Below are positions 17,363 to 27,125 of a stretch of 64,000 bases of DNA, in pieces. A program made the translations under genes and the position numbers. The notes under the pieces were generated by a model. It did no database searches. It was given only the letters and a program-made list of their open reading frames with translations, and was not told the origin of the DNA. Numbering within the stretch: the first letter of the stretch is position 1; each line of letters starts with the position of its first letter. Source of the stretch: Streptomyces sp. NBC_01233 (lineage in GTDB: Bacteria; Actinomycetota; Actinomycetes; Streptomycetales; Streptomycetaceae); the NCBI RefSeq assembly GCF_035989305.1, contig NZ_CP108514.1:4379501-4443500 (forward strand). The letters run 5' to 3'.

Positions 17363-18850
17363 TCAGTCGTGCTTGCAGATCCGGTCGAGGAGGTTGGCTG
17401 TGGCCCGCTGCACCCGCTCGTCGACATGGCCCGGCCGGTCGAGGGCCGGGGACCACGCGAAGGTGCCGGAGGCGAAGACCAGCGCCCCGCTGGGCGCCCG
17501 GTAGAGGGAGGTCTCCTGGTGGCGCCGGTGGCCCTCGCTGTCGAGGTACGGGGAGTGCGCCAGCAGGATCCGGTCGTGGTGCTCGGGGAGCTGGGTGCGC
17601 GGGAAGTAGCGGTCGGCCTCGCCCGCGACCAGGCCGGGCAACTCGTCGTTCTCGCCGGCGCCGGTGGAGTCCCAGAGCCAGTGCGTGGCGTTGCGCACGA
17701 TCAGCGGCGCGGGCTCGGGGACCCGGCCGGCGTACTGGATGCCGAGCAGCTGCTGCTCCGGGCGGTCGACCTCGCGCCACAGGCTGGGGCGGCCCGGACC
17801 GCGCCGTTTTCGGCAGGTGAGGAGCCGGTCCGCGACCCCGGAGGGGGAGGGGGAGAGCTCGACCTGCCAGTACATGGTGTTGGCGGAGAGGAAGACGAGC
17901 GAGGTGCCGTGCAGGCGGGCGCGCTCGACGGTGCGGCGCATGGGGGCCGACCAGTACTCGTCGTGGCCGGGGAAGACCAGGCCGCGGTAGCGGGTGGGGT
18001 CGACGCGGCCGGCGTGCAGGTCGCGGGTGTCGGCGTAGGCGATGTCGTAGCCGTAGCGCTCGGCCCAGCGGATGAAGTCGTAGGCGTGGCCGACGTGCAG
18101 GGGCAGGCCGGCGCCCGCGTAGGGGCGGTCGAAGGAGACGGTGTGGGCCGCGTCCTGCTCGCCGAGCAGCCGGCCGTCCTCGTCCCAGGCGTGGTAGAGG
18201 CTGGCGCCGGTACGGCCGTCCTCCGGGTAGAGGTTGTAGGCCTGCCAGGTGATGTCGGGGAGCAGGAGCAGGAGGTCGGCGGGGTGGTCGTCGCGGACCG
18301 TGAAGGGGATGTGGGAGCGGTATCCGTCGGCGGTGGTGAGGACGGCGACGTAGGCGCCGACGCTCCAGTAGGACGGGACCTGCAGGCGCCAGGACTGCCA
18401 CCAGTGGTGGCAGGAGACGGTGCGGTCGGCCGCCAGGGGGGCCGGCTGCACGATGCCGGAGAGGCGGGGGCTGGTGGTGATCTTGGAGGCCCCGTCGCCG
18501 CCGTAGTGGCCGATCCGGTAGACGTCGACGGAGAACTGCTGGGGCGGGTCGACGGTGATGTGGAAGTCGATGGCCTCGCCGGGAGTGACCGCGCCGGTGG
18601 AGGCGAAGCCCTTGATCTGACGGTGCACGTCGTCGGCGGTGCGGGGACCGCCGTTGCCGCGGGCGCGGGGGATCTGGCCGGTGCCGGCGGCCGCGGAGGC
18701 CGGGTCCACGTACCAGGGGACGACGTGGCCGGTGTCGTCGAAGTAGAGCTCGCTCCCCCGGAACCAGGGCAGGGGGCCCTGTCCGAAGGGATCGGTCACC
18801 GCGTGCGCGAGCGCACCTGACTCCCAACGCCGGATCTGGTCCGCACCCAT
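17363..18850 (-). CDS. N,N-dimethylformamidase beta subunit-like domain protein
   Basis: 495-aa protein starting MGADQIRRWESGALAHAVTD, with GGGAGGGGAG just upstream of the ATG at 18850. The N-terminal half reads as a beta-sandwich (GEAIDFHITVDPPQQFSVDV, YRIGHYGGDGASK); the C-terminal half has a glutamine-amidotransferase-like fold with GLVFPGHDEYWSAPMRRTVE and NTMYWQVEL. This domain order is that of proteins annotated as N,N-dimethylformamidase large subunit, but most actinobacterial members are uncharacterised. No signal peptide is evident. It is a conserved gene between purC and purD; function unknown. Confidence 0.75.
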   Translation of the reverse strand: MGADQIRRWESGALAHAVTDPFGQGPLPWFRGSELYFDDTGHVVPWYVDPASAAAGTGQIPRARGNGGPRTADDVHRQIKGFASTGAVTPGEAIDFHITVDPPQQFSVDVYRIGHYGGDGASKITTSPRLSGIVQPAPLAADRTVSCHHWWQSWRLQVPSYWSVGAYVAVLTTADGYRSHIPFTVRDDHPADLLLLLPDITWQAYNLYPEDGRTGASLYHAWDEDGRLLGEQDAAHTVSFDRPYAGAGLPLHVGHAYDFIRWAERYGYDIAYADTRDLHAGRVDPTRYRGLVFPGHDEYWSAPMRRTVERARLHGTSLVFLSANTMYWQVELSPSPSGVADRLLTCRKRRGPGRPSLWREVDRPEQQLLGIQYAGRVPEPAPLIVRNATHWLWDSTGAGENDELPGLVAGEADRYFPRTQLPEHHDRILLAHSPYLDSEGHRRHQETSLYRAPSGALVFASGTFAWSPALDRPGHVDERVQRATANLLDRICKHD

Positions 18851-19113
18851 GACGGCTCCCCTCCCTCGCTCCCCCGAACGGGCGTGCATCGTGTCGGTGC
18901 GCGGCAGACGCTCTGCTGAGACGGCTGTTCTCGGACACCCCGGTTCAGGACATCCAGCCGCGACCGGTCCCAGCACATCACATAACGCACTCAGTACGTC
19001 ACCGTTCGTCGCGAATTGGCGGGATCGGAACATTCACATCCGCTTGTGCGTACGAGCCGTAGCCCTCCGGGGGCGGGGGGCCGGGCGCGGTCGGGGCGGG
19101 GTCCCGGCCCGGC

Positions 19114-20961
19114 TCAGACCAGGCGGACCGGCTTCTCCGGGCGGACCCCGAGGTCCACGAGCCAGTCCCGCAGGGGCTCCGGGTTCCCGTCCTCGACCAG
19201 GCACAGCACGCGTGGGGCCAGGTCGGAGCGGCGGTCGCCGCCGACCAGCAGGACCGGCCCGTCGAGCCAGTCCAGCCCCGGGGCGGCCCCGGCCGAGTCC
19301 ACGGCCGCGCAGCACACCATCGCCGTCACGTGGTCGGCCAGCAGGTCCCGGCCGCTGCGCGGCGGCTGGAGCGGGAACAGCGGGACGGCGTCCGCGCCGC
19401 GCGCATTCCCAGCCGAGGGCTGCGCGGCACCGGCGGCCCGCTCCTCGCGGGCCAGGTCCCCGCTGAGGCGGCCGGCCAGGGCCTCACCGGCCGCGCCCTC
19501 GCCGGCGGGGTCCGTGAGGTAGCCCAGCACCCGCTCCAGCGTGGGCCCGGCGAGGCCGTCCGCGGTGGGCGGGGCGGAGCCGGTGACCTCGATCGTGGCC
19601 GGTCCCGCCGCGGCGGGACCGGCCGGTCCCGTCGCCCCGGACGAGCCCGACGAGGCCGCGGCCGATGACGAGCCGGGCAGGGCTCCGGGTCCGGCGAGCC
19701 CGGCAGGCCCGGCAGGCCCGGCAGGCCCGGCAGGCCCGGCAGGCCCGGCAGGCCCGGTGGCAGCGTTCGGTCCGGCGGGGCCGGCGGGCGGTCCCACCGG
19801 GACGGCCAGGGCGTCCAGCGCCGCGTGCAGCCGGGCCGCCTCCGCACGCCACTTGCGGTCCACGACCTCCTCCGGATACGCCGTCCAGTCCACCGGGGAC
19901 CAGTCCGGCCCGGGCTCGGCCGGACCGCCGTGGAAGAGGCGCGCGGCCAGCAGCGACGTCGCCTCGTCGACCACCCCGGGCTGCTCCAGCAGGTCACAGG
20001 CGGGGCGCTCGCCGAGCCGCGAGGTGAACCCCTCGGCCAGCCGGTCCCGCCGGGAGAGCTCGGTCAGCGCGGAGACAACTCCGGCGTCGAGGTGCGCCGG
20101 CCAGCGGCCCATCCGCCAGGCGGGCAGCGCGACCCGGGTCAGCAGCCGGTCCCAGCCCGCGTAGGCGAGGCCGACCTGCTCCTGGGCGACGATGCGCAGC
20201 CCGTAGTCCACACCCTGTGCACGCTCCGAGGCGGCCGCGGCCACCCCGCGCTCCATCTCGGTGGCGTCCGTGCGGCACAGCCGCAGCAGCAGCCGGGCCG
20301 GGGCGGCGATCCAGCCGAGCCCGCGCCGGTTGCCGACGTCCACGGCAGCGTCCAGGCCCCGTACGAAGCCGCGCGCGTCGGCTATGTCCGGGTGCGCGGA
20401 AGGGCCCGTACCGGCGACGACCGGCGCGAGGACCGCCCGTAGTTCCGCGACCCGCATCCACCACAGGAACGGCGAACCGATCACCAGCACGGGGGCCGCG
20501 CCCTGCTCGGACTCCGGACCGGCGGATATGGCGCTCCGGCGGTGGGCCGCGTGGGTGCGGTCCTCCAGCCAGCTGTCGCAGTCCGGCGTGAGGGCTATCG
20601 CGGAGGGCGGCGGCACGTCCATCCGGTCGGCCAGGTCCCGCACCAGCCGGTAGAGATCGGGGGCGGCGGCCTCCGACAACGGCACCGTCGGCGTCACGGC
20701 GGGGCTCGCCCGCAGCACCACGGCGGCGAAGATCCCGCCGACGAGCAGCATCACGGCCGCGACCAGGCACACGACGAGGGTCACCGAGGGCCAGGGCTCA
20801 CCGGCCAGCCGGCCCGTCATCCGGGCGGCGACCAGCACCACCGCGAGGGCGGCGGGCAGCAGCCCGACGGCCAGGGCCCTGCTGCGTACGCGCAGCACGG
20901 CGAGAGCGCGGGAACGTGCGGACGGCACGCCCGCTTCCATGGTCGAACCTGTTCCGGACAC
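19114..20961 (-). CDS. Membrane protein with degenerate M48-like region and Gly-Pro-Ala repeats
   Basis: 615-aa protein with two N-terminal membrane spans (AVGLLPAALAVVLVAARM and VTLVVCLVAAVMLLVGGIFA) and a region reminiscent of HtpX/M48 peptidases: DLADRMDVPPPSAIALTPDC followed by AELRAVLAPVVAGTG, where an M48 enzyme would have HExxH. The metal motif is absent, so it is probably not a protease. Around residues 400-430 are repeated GPAGPA units of collagen type, then an Ala/Gly/Ser-rich linker. GTG at 20961 follows GAGGGGGTGAGG. Conserved between purC and purD in Streptomyces as I recall; function unknown. Confidence 0.7.
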   Translation of the reverse strand: MSGTGSTMEAGVPSARSRALAVLRVRSRALAVGLLPAALAVVLVAARMTGRLAGEPWPSVTLVVCLVAAVMLLVGGIFAAVVLRASPAVTPTVPLSEAAAPDLYRLVRDLADRMDVPPPSAIALTPDCDSWLEDRTHAAHRRSAISAGPESEQGAAPVLVIGSPFLWWMRVAELRAVLAPVVAGTGPSAHPDIADARGFVRGLDAAVDVGNRRGLGWIAAPARLLLRLCRTDATEMERGVAAAASERAQGVDYGLRIVAQEQVGLAYAGWDRLLTRVALPAWRMGRWPAHLDAGVVSALTELSRRDRLAEGFTSRLGERPACDLLEQPGVVDEATSLLAARLFHGGPAEPGPDWSPVDWTAYPEEVVDRKWRAEAARLHAALDALAVPVGPPAGPAGPNAATGPAGPAGPAGPAGPAGPAGLAGPGALPGSSSAAASSGSSGATGPAGPAAAGPATIEVTGSAPPTADGLAGPTLERVLGYLTDPAGEGAAGEALAGRLSGDLAREERAAGAAQPSAGNARGADAVPLFPLQPPRSGRDLLADHVTAMVCCAAVDSAGAAPGLDWLDGPVLLVGGDRRSDLAPRVLCLVEDGNPEPLRDWLVDLGVRPEKPVRLV

Positions 20962-21191
20962 GGCCGGACCTCACCCCCTCTGCCCTGCGGCGACGTTGCT
21001 CACTCCCCCACTGTGACACCCGCCACTGACATCGCAATGCCGGTGGGCCAAGTGCCGGAATGCTTGGCATCGCACCCTAGTTGGGGCACGCCCGGTCGTC
21101 AGGCAGACGGGGTGACGATCACCCGATGGAATGGCTTTGGGTAAAGGTGGGTGCGTTCGAACGCGGCCGGATGCACTCGCACGCGAAGACG

Positions 21192-21233
21192 CCCGCGGGC
21201 CCGGGCGCAGGATCTGCGCACCGGGCCCGCGGG
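21192..21233. terminator. Hairpin terminator after purD
   Basis: A 13-bp perfect stem CCCGCGGGCCCGG / CCGGGCCCGCGGG with a 16-nt loop, 17 nt beyond the purD stop on the minus strand. Confidence 0.8.
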
Positions 21234-21249
21234 TCTGCGGAGCCGCTGG

Positions 21250-22503
21250 TCAGCTGTGCCCGGCGGCCTTCGCCGCGATGTCCGTACGGTGCTGCGATCC
21301 GTCCAGCCGGATGCGCGCCACCGCCTTATACGCCTTCTCACGGGCCTGTGCCAGATCGGAACCGGTCGCCGTCACCGACAGCACGCGGCCGCCCGCGCTG
21401 ACGATCGCGTCGCCCTCGCGCCGGGTCCCGGCGTGCAGCACGTAGGCATCGGGCTCGTCCTCGGCGGCCACCTCGAGCAGGCCCTCGATCGGGTCCCCGG
21501 TGCGGGGGGTCTCGGGGTAGTTGTGGGAGGCGATGACCACCGTGACGGCCGCGTCCTCGCACCAGACGAGCGGGGGCAGGGCATCCAGGGTGCCGTTGGC
21601 GGCGTTCAGCAGCACGCCCGCGAGCGGGGTGCGCAGCCGGGCCAGGACCACCTGGGTCTCGGGATCGCCGAAGCGGGCGTTGAACTCGATGACCCGGGTG
21701 CCGCGACTGGTGATCGCGAGGCCGGCGTAGAGCAGCCCCGAGAAGGGGGTGCCGCGGCGGCGGAGCTCGTCGACCGTGGGCTGGAGGACCAGCTCCATGA
21801 CCTCGTCGACCAGCTTCGGGTCGGCCCAGGGCAGCGGGGAGTAGGCGCCCATGCCGCCGGTGTTCGGGCCCTGGTCGCCGTCCAGGGCGCGCTTGAAGTC
21901 CTGCGCGGGCTGGAGCGGGACCACGGTGACGCCGTCGGTGATGGCGAAGAGGGAGACCTCGGGGCCGTCGAGGTACTCCTCGATGACCACGCGGTCGCAG
22001 CCGAGCGCGTGGGCGCGGGCGGCCGCCAGGTCCTCGGTGACCACGACGCCCTTGCCGGCCGCGAGGCCGTCGTCCTTGACGACGTACGGGGCGCCGAAGG
22101 CGTCGAGGGCCGCGTCCACCTCTTCCGGGGTGGTGCAGACGTAGCTGCGCGCGGTCGGGACCCCGGCCGCGGCCATCACGTCCTTGGCGAAGGCCTTGGA
22201 GCCCTCGAGCTGCGCCGCCTCGGCGGACGGTCCGAATACGGGGATCCCGGCGGCGCGCACGGCGTCGGCGACGCCGGCGACCAGCGGGGCCTCAGGGCCG
22301 ACGACGACCAGGTCGGCGGCGAGTTCGGTGGCGAGAGTGGCGACGGCTGCACCGTCGAGGGCGTCGACCGGGCGCAGCGTGGCCACGTCCGCGATCCCGG
22401 CGTTGCCGGGAGCGCAGTACAAGGCGGAGACGGCGGGGTCGAGGGACAGAGAGCGGCACAGGGCATGTTCGCGGGCGCCGCCGCCGATGACGAGGACCTT
22501 CAC
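21250..22503 (-). CDS. purD: Phosphoribosylamine-glycine ligase (GAR synthetase)
   Basis: ATP-grasp enzyme joining phosphoribosylamine and glycine. The 417-aa protein begins [20 protein letters not shown], has [20 protein letters not shown], the ATP-grasp lysine strand [18 protein letters not shown], and [15 protein letters not shown], and ends [19 protein letters not shown]. All landmarks are intact. It lies 60 nt downstream of dnaX on the same strand. Confidence 0.97.
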   Translation of the reverse strand: MKVLVIGGGAREHALCRSLSLDPAVSALYCAPGNAGIADVATLRPVDALDGAAVATLATELAADLVVVGPEAPLVAGVADAVRAAGIPVFGPSAEAAQLEGSKAFAKDVMAAAGVPTARSYVCTTPEEVDAALDAFGAPYVVKDDGLAAGKGVVVTEDLAAARAHALGCDRVVIEEYLDGPEVSLFAITDGVTVVPLQPAQDFKRALDGDQGPNTGGMGAYSPLPWADPKLVDEVMELVLQPTVDELRRRGTPFSGLLYAGLAITSRGTRVIEFNARFGDPETQVVLARLRTPLAGVLLNAANGTLDALPPLVWCEDAAVTVVIASHNYPETPRTGDPIEGLLEVAAEDEPDAYVLHAGTRREGDAIVSAGGRVLSVTATGSDLAQAREKAYKAVARIRLDGSQHRTDIAAKAAGHS

Positions 22504-22563
22504 GCCGCCCAGGGTAGCCCGGCCGCAGTGGCCCGTTTCGTGCGGCCACCCAATCGGGAGGCG

Positions 22564-24762
22564 CTACTCGTTCGTGTATTCCTCCACAACGGTGGCTCCC
22601 AGCTCGCGCACGATCAGGTCGTGTCCGGTCAGGGCGCTCTCCACAAGGTCGGGATCGTCCTCCTCGGCGAAGTCGTCCTCGGGGGCGACCGGCGGGGGCG
22701 CCTGATGTACGGGGGGCTGCGGGGCGGGAGCCGACTGCTGGGGCGGCTGCTGCGGGTACTGGGGCGTGGGGGCCGCCGGGGCGGACTGCTGCACCGGGGG
22801 CGGCGGGCTGTAGGCGGGCGCCGCCGGGGCGGCGTACGAGGAGCCCTGGGCCACGGGGGCCGGGCCTCCGCCGCCCACCACGGCGTCGATCTTCCAGTTG
22901 ACCTGGAACTGCTCGGCCAGGACCGCCTTGAGCACGTCCTCGCTGCCGCTGCTGGCGAAGTTGTCGCGGGCTCCGGCATTGGGGAAGCCGAGCTGGAGGG
23001 TGGTGCCGTCGAAGCCGGTGACCTGGGCGTTCTGGCTGAGCAGGATCCAGGTGAAGCGGCGGCGGTTCTTCACGGCCTCCAGGACGCCGGGCCACATCGC
23101 CTGGACCTGCCCCACACCGGCGGCCATGCCGGGAGAGGGGGCGGGGGCCGCGGCCGGGGCCGGAGCCGGAGCGGAGGCCGCGACCGGGGCGACGGGCGCG
23201 GGCGCGCCCTGGCCGGGGGCGGCCGCGCTGGGCCAGGCACCGGCGGCCGGGGCCACGGGAGCGGCCGGTGCCGCGGGTGCCGCCGGGGCCGCGGCTCCGG
23301 GCCAGGCGCCGGGGGCGCCGCTGCCGGGCTGTGCGGCTCCGGGCCATGCCCCGGGGGCCGGGGCGGGGGCTGCGGCAGGCGCGGGGGCAGCGGGAGCCTG
23401 GGCGGCGGGCGCGGCCTGCACCGGAGCCTCCGGCTGCGCGGGAGCCCGTACCGGCGCGGGAGCCGGCACCTGCGCGGGCGGCTGGACGGCGGCAGCGGCG
23501 GCGCGCGCGGCGGCCACACCCCCGCCGGGGCCGGCGGGCGCCATGGCGTGCGCCTCGGGCCCGGGTACGTAACCCATGGCGGGCGCGGCCGCGAAGGCTG
23601 CGGCCCCGCTGCGCTCCAGCCGGTCGAGCCGGGCCTGGAAGGACCGCTCGTCGTCGAAGGCGGCGGGCAGCAGCACGCGGGCGCAGATCAGCTCCAGCTG
23701 CAGCCGCGGCGAGGTCGCGCCGCGCATCTCCGTGAGCCCGGCGTTGACCAGATCGGCGGCGCGAGACAGCTCGGCGGCCCCGAACACGGACGCCTGGGCC
23801 TGCATCCGCTCCACGACATCGGCCGGGGCGTCGATCAGTCCCTTCTCCCCGGCTTCGGGCACGGCGGCCAGGATGACCAGGTCGCGCAGGCGCTCCAGCA
23901 GGTCGGCGACGAACCGGCGCGGGTCGTTCCCGCCCTCGACCACCCGGTCGACGACCTCGAAGGCGGCGGCCCCGTCCCCGGCCGCGAAGGCGTCGATGAC
24001 GGAGTCGAGCAGGGACCCCTCGGTGTACCCGAGCAGCGAGGTCGCCATGGCATACGTCACACCGTCATCACCCGCACCGGCGAGCAGCTGGTCCATGACG
24101 GACATCGAGTCACGCACGGACCCGGCGCCGGCGCGCACGACGAGCGGCAGCACGCCGTCCTCGACCGTGGCGCCCTCCCGCCCGCAGACCTCGCTCAGGT
24201 AGTCCCGCAGGGTGCCGGGCGGCACCAGCCGGAAGGGGTAGTGGTGCGTCCTGGACCGGATGGTCCCGATCACCTTCTCCGGCTCGGTGGTGGCGAAGAT
24301 GAACTTGAGGTGCTCCGGCGGCTCCTCGACCACCTTCAGCAGGGCGTTGAAGCCCTGCGGGGTGACCATGTGGGCCTCGTCGATGATGTAGATCTTGTAG
24401 CGGCTGGACGCCGGCCCGAAAAAAGCCTTCTCACGCAGGTCACGGGCGTCGTCCACACCACCGTGCGAGGCGGCGTCGATCTCGATGACGTCGATGGACC
24501 CCGGCCCGTTCCTGGCGAGGTCCCGGCAGGACTGGCACTCCCCGCAGGGGGTCGGAGTGGGACCCTGCTCACAGTTCAGGCACCGGGCGAGGATGCGCGC
24601 GCTGGTGGTCTTTCCACACCCGCGCGGCCCGCTGAACAGGTACGCGTGATTGACCCGGTTGTTCCGCAGGGCCTGCATCAGCGGTGCAGTGACATGCTCC
24701 TGCCCGATGACCTCGGCGAACGACTCGGGGCGATAGCGGCGGTACAGCGCAAGGGACGACAC
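22564..24762 (-). CDS. dnaX: DNA polymerase III subunits gamma and tau
   Basis: Clamp-loader ATPase of 732 aa. The AAA+ module has Walker A FSGPRGCGKTTSARI, the four-Cys zinc site (CLNCEQGPTPTPCGECQSC), DEAH-type Walker B IYIIDEAHMVTPQGFNALLK, and sensor 1 FIFATTEPEKVI. After the collar domain comes a long Pro/Ala/Gln-rich linker (about residues 395-580), then the tau-specific C-terminal polymerase-binding region. GTG at 24762 (VSSLALYRRYRPESFAEVIG) is the family start; the frame continues upstream into the SRP RNA gene and that part is not translated. I see no obvious slippery heptamer and cannot say whether a gamma form is made. Confidence 0.95.
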   Translation of the reverse strand: MSSLALYRRYRPESFAEVIGQEHVTAPLMQALRNNRVNHAYLFSGPRGCGKTTSARILARCLNCEQGPTPTPCGECQSCRDLARNGPGSIDVIEIDAASHGGVDDARDLREKAFFGPASSRYKIYIIDEAHMVTPQGFNALLKVVEEPPEHLKFIFATTEPEKVIGTIRSRTHHYPFRLVPPGTLRDYLSEVCGREGATVEDGVLPLVVRAGAGSVRDSMSVMDQLLAGAGDDGVTYAMATSLLGYTEGSLLDSVIDAFAAGDGAAAFEVVDRVVEGGNDPRRFVADLLERLRDLVILAAVPEAGEKGLIDAPADVVERMQAQASVFGAAELSRAADLVNAGLTEMRGATSPRLQLELICARVLLPAAFDDERSFQARLDRLERSGAAAFAAAPAMGYVPGPEAHAMAPAGPGGGVAAARAAAAAVQPPAQVPAPAPVRAPAQPEAPVQAAPAAQAPAAPAPAAAPAPAPGAWPGAAQPGSGAPGAWPGAAAPAAPAAPAAPVAPAAGAWPSAAAPGQGAPAPVAPVAASAPAPAPAAAPAPSPGMAAGVGQVQAMWPGVLEAVKNRRRFTWILLSQNAQVTGFDGTTLQLGFPNAGARDNFASSGSEDVLKAVLAEQFQVNWKIDAVVGGGGPAPVAQGSSYAAPAAPAYSPPPPVQQSAPAAPTPQYPQQPPQQSAPAPQPPVHQAPPPVAPEDDFAEEDDPDLVESALTGHDLIVRELGATVVEEYTNE

Positions 24763-24834
24763 GTATACGAGGTTATCCGGGCCCACCGACAACGGCGGCC
24801 CGCCGACGTCACGAACCCTCCGGGAACGCAAAGC

Positions 24835-24928
24835 GCCCCCCACGCACCCGCCAGAGCCCACTTACCCTTGCTGCCTTCCGGCCCTGGGGGAGTTGGGTGA
24901 GATAGCGCCACGTGAGGGGCTGGCCCCA
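24835..24928 (-). ncRNA. ffs: Signal recognition particle RNA (4.5S-type)
   Basis: On the minus strand the apical SRP domain reads CAGGGCCGGAAGGCAGCAAG (about 24867-24886), the universally conserved Ffh-binding loop, with flanking complementary arms (CACCC with GGGTG, and CCCCTCACG with CGTGGGG). It is the small bacterial form without an Alu domain. Position directly upstream of dnaX is the usual one in actinobacteria. Ends are approximate. Confidence 0.9.
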
Positions 24929-25031
24929 CCCTAGCGGATGGAGGCCCCCGGAATCGAGCCGGACCCCGACCTGCCCTCCCGCCGACGATCACGTTCGCGA
25001 GCACCCCTCAACGTCTTGTATTGTTTGCGGC

Positions 25032-25116
25032 GGAGGATTCGCCTAGTGGCCTAGGGCGCACGCTTGGAAAGCGTGTTGGGGGCAACCCCTCACGAGTTCG
25101 AATCTCGTATCCTCCG
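25032..25116 (+). tRNA. tRNA-Ser (anticodon GGA), integration site
   Basis: 85 nt with a long variable arm. Acceptor GGAGGAT pairs with ATCCTCC; anticodon stem CACGC/GCGTG encloses TTGGAAA with anticodon GGA; the T arm contains GAGTTCGAATCTC. The 3' part from the anticodon loop onward is the attachment core of the tandem elements to the right and is restored exactly by the element end. Confidence 0.96.
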
Positions 25117-25118
25117 CA
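25064..25118 (+). repeat. attL: 55-bp tRNA-Ser attachment core, copy 1
   Basis: The 55 bases from the anticodon loop (TTGGAAAGCG...) to CCTCCGCA recur exactly at 55201-55255, and with one base missing at 57941 and 60617. This is the left end of the integrated array. Confidence 0.93.
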
Positions 25119-25137
25119 CTCGCCCACCAGGGCAAAC

Positions 25138-25170
25138 GAAGGACCCGACCGCATCGCGGCCGGGTTCTTC
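25138..25170 (+). terminator. Terminator after tRNA-Ser
   Basis: Inverted repeat GAAGGACCCGACCGC / GCGGCCGGGTTCTTC (two mismatches) with a 3-nt loop directly behind the tRNA gene, supplied by element 1. Confidence 0.75.
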
Positions 25171-25179
25171 GTCGTTCCG

Positions 25180-25202
25180 TGGTCTCAGTTTTGGTCTCAG
25201 TT
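25180..25202 (+). repeat. Left arm-type repeats of element 1
   Basis: Two copies of TGGTCTCAGTT, 12 bp start to start (25180-25190, 25192-25202). The same pair occurs at 55086-55108 near the right end. Their placement at both ends suggests integrase or excisionase arm sites. Confidence 0.65.
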
Positions 25203-25468
25203 GGCGCGAACGGACGATCATGAACCTGCGCCACCGCGCCTGTGGTGCGGGTGAGGCCGAGGTTGATCAGCCGGCGGCTGCCCTGCTGCGTCACGTGCCT
25301 GTTGCCGGAGGTGCACAGGAGGCTGGACTCCGCTGCTCATGGAGGAGAGCTTCGACGAGCCGCCGTGGAGCCACGAATCCGAGTAGTTGCGGGAATTCCT
25401 ATGGCGGTCGTGCCCACCGATAGCCTTGAGGTGAGGGCTCATGCAGTGAGCCATGACGAGAGGGACCC
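25203..25468. other. Non-coding stretch between arm repeats and methyltransferase gene
   Basis: No convincing gene. It must contain the promoter of the restriction-modification operon; no consensus hexamers were identified with confidence. Confidence 0.4.
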
Positions 25469-27100
25469 ATGGCCGCAGCTGCCCCCGACGAGGTCGAGTA
25501 CGGCGAGGTCTTCACCCGTCGATGGGTCGTCGAGACGATTCTTGATCTGGTCGGCTATACGGCAGACAGGGACCTCACCCAGATGAAGCTCGTTGAGCCG
25601 TCCATCGGGTCCGGAGCGTTTTTCGTCCCCGTACTGGAGCGACTGCTCGAGTCTGCAAAGGTCCATGGCACGAAGCTGTCAGCGCTGGCTGACTGTCTGT
25701 ACGGTCTCGATCTCCAGCACGAGCATGTCGCGACCTGCCGGAAGAAGTCGGCAGACATGCTCCAAGCCGCTGGGGCAAGTCCCAAAGAGGCCCGAGCCCT
25801 GTCTGCAGGCTGGCTGCGTCACGGCGACTTCCTTCTCGACGAGGTACCGACGGATGTCGATTTCGTGATCGGCAACCCGCCGTACATCCGCACCGAGGAT
25901 CTCCATGATGAGACCGAGGCTGCCTACCGCAAGACATGGCGGACGATGCGTGGGCGGGCGGACATCTACGTCGGCTTCTATGAGCGTTCGCTGTCCATGC
26001 TCGCAAGCGACGGGAAGGTCGGGTTCATCTGCGCGGACCGTTGGATGCGGAACGCCTACGGGAAGCACCTGCGGGGTCTCGTGACCTCACGCTACGCGGT
26101 CGAGTCCGTGTGGCAGATGCATGACGTGGACGCATTCGAAGCAGAGGTCTCGGCCTATCCGGCGATCACGGTACTGGCCAACTCCGAGCAGGGCAGCTCC
26201 ACGTTCATCGACACTACTGCCGCATTCGGAGTGGCCTCCGCGAGTGAGGCCATGGCGTTCGTGCGGGGCACGGCGGAGGAGGCTTCAGGCCAGGGATGGG
26301 AGGGTGCACGCCTGCCCAGCTGGTTCGAGACCGACGACTTCTGGCCCGCAGGATCCCCTCACACCATCAAGCTGCTGGAGCATCTGCAGGAGAATTTCCC
26401 GACGCTGGAAGCCGACGGCAAGACGAAGATCAGCATTGGGGTCGCGACCGGTGCCGACAAGGCCTACATCATCAGCCCAGACGCTGGCATCGACGTGGAG
26501 CAAGATCGGCTGACACCCATCGTCATGGCCGACGACATTCGCGCAGGTCGTCTCACGACGCCTTCGAAAATGCTGCTGAACCCGTGGGATGACGAAGGCA
26601 GGCTCGTGGATCTCGCGGACTACCCGAAGTTCGCGGACGCGCTTGCGTCGCACCCGAACGTCAAGATGCGCTTCGTCGCGAGGAAGAACCCGAACACCTG
26701 GCACCGCACGATCGACAAGGTCTACCCGGGCCTCGCCGAACGGCCGAAGCTACTTCTTCAGGACATGAAAGCCCAGATCACGCCGGTGCTGGAGCCGGGT
26801 GGCTACTACCCGCACCACAACCTGTACTACATCGTCTCGTCGTCGTGGGACATGGAAGTGCTCGGCGGGTTGCTGCTTTCCCGGATCGCAGAAGCCTTCG
26901 TGAGTGCCTACGGCGTAAAGATGCGCGGCGGCACGCTGCGATTCCAGGCGCAGTATTTGCGGAAAATCACCGTTCCGCGTCCCGAAGCGATCCCCGACGA
27001 CATCGCCTCCAGGCTCCGTGACGCGTTCCGCGCCGGCGACAGGGTGGCTGCGACGCGTGCGGCCGAAGAAGCGTACGGGCTGCCTGCTGGCAGCATCTGA
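25469..27100 (+). CDS. N6-adenine DNA methyltransferase, PaeR7I/XhoI type
   Basis: Type II modification enzyme of 543 aa. The SAM-binding motif I is VEPSIGSGAFFVPV (about residues 45-58) and the catalytic motif IV NPPY is in FVIGNPPYIRTEDL (about residue 137), the gamma-class order. The C-terminal half (ITVPRPEAIP, TPSKMLLNPWDDEG) is the target-recognition type seen in Eco57I/PaeR7I methylases. It starts at ATG 25469 behind GAGAGGGA. The endonuclease gene follows 25 nt after its stop. Codon GC is lower than in the host genes, fitting recent acquisition. Predicted target, from the partner nuclease family, is CTCGAG; this is inference. Confidence 0.88.
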   Translation: MAAAAPDEVEYGEVFTRRWVVETILDLVGYTADRDLTQMKLVEPSIGSGAFFVPVLERLLESAKVHGTKLSALADCLYGLDLQHEHVATCRKKSADMLQAAGASPKEARALSAGWLRHGDFLLDEVPTDVDFVIGNPPYIRTEDLHDETEAAYRKTWRTMRGRADIYVGFYERSLSMLASDGKVGFICADRWMRNAYGKHLRGLVTSRYAVESVWQMHDVDAFEAEVSAYPAITVLANSEQGSSTFIDTTAAFGVASASEAMAFVRGTAEEASGQGWEGARLPSWFETDDFWPAGSPHTIKLLEHLQENFPTLEADGKTKISIGVATGADKAYIISPDAGIDVEQDRLTPIVMADDIRAGRLTTPSKMLLNPWDDEGRLVDLADYPKFADALASHPNVKMRFVARKNPNTWHRTIDKVYPGLAERPKLLLQDMKAQITPVLEPGGYYPHHNLYYIVSSSWDMEVLGGLLLSRIAEAFVSAYGVKMRGGTLRFQAQYLRKITVPRPEAIPDDIASRLRDAFRAGDRVAATRAAEEAYGLPAGSI

Positions 27101-27125
27101 GTATCCGAATAGAAGAAGAGGGGTC

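Noticed and set aside
16359..18938. One 859-codon frame joining purC with the upstream gene
   Set aside because: The purC part starts at GTG 17264 with a ribosome site; the upstream portion is an out-of-frame reading of the dimethylformamidase-like gene.
19660..19770. Possible CRISPR or regulatory repeat array
   Set aside because: The short repeats are in frame and encode Gly-Pro-Ala units of a protein; there are no spacers. No CRISPR array or cas gene was seen anywhere in the window.
21151..24900. 1249-codon plus-strand open frame across purD and dnaX
   Set aside because: It is the mirror of two well-supported minus-strand genes, has repetitive composition and no family resemblance; open only because of high GC.
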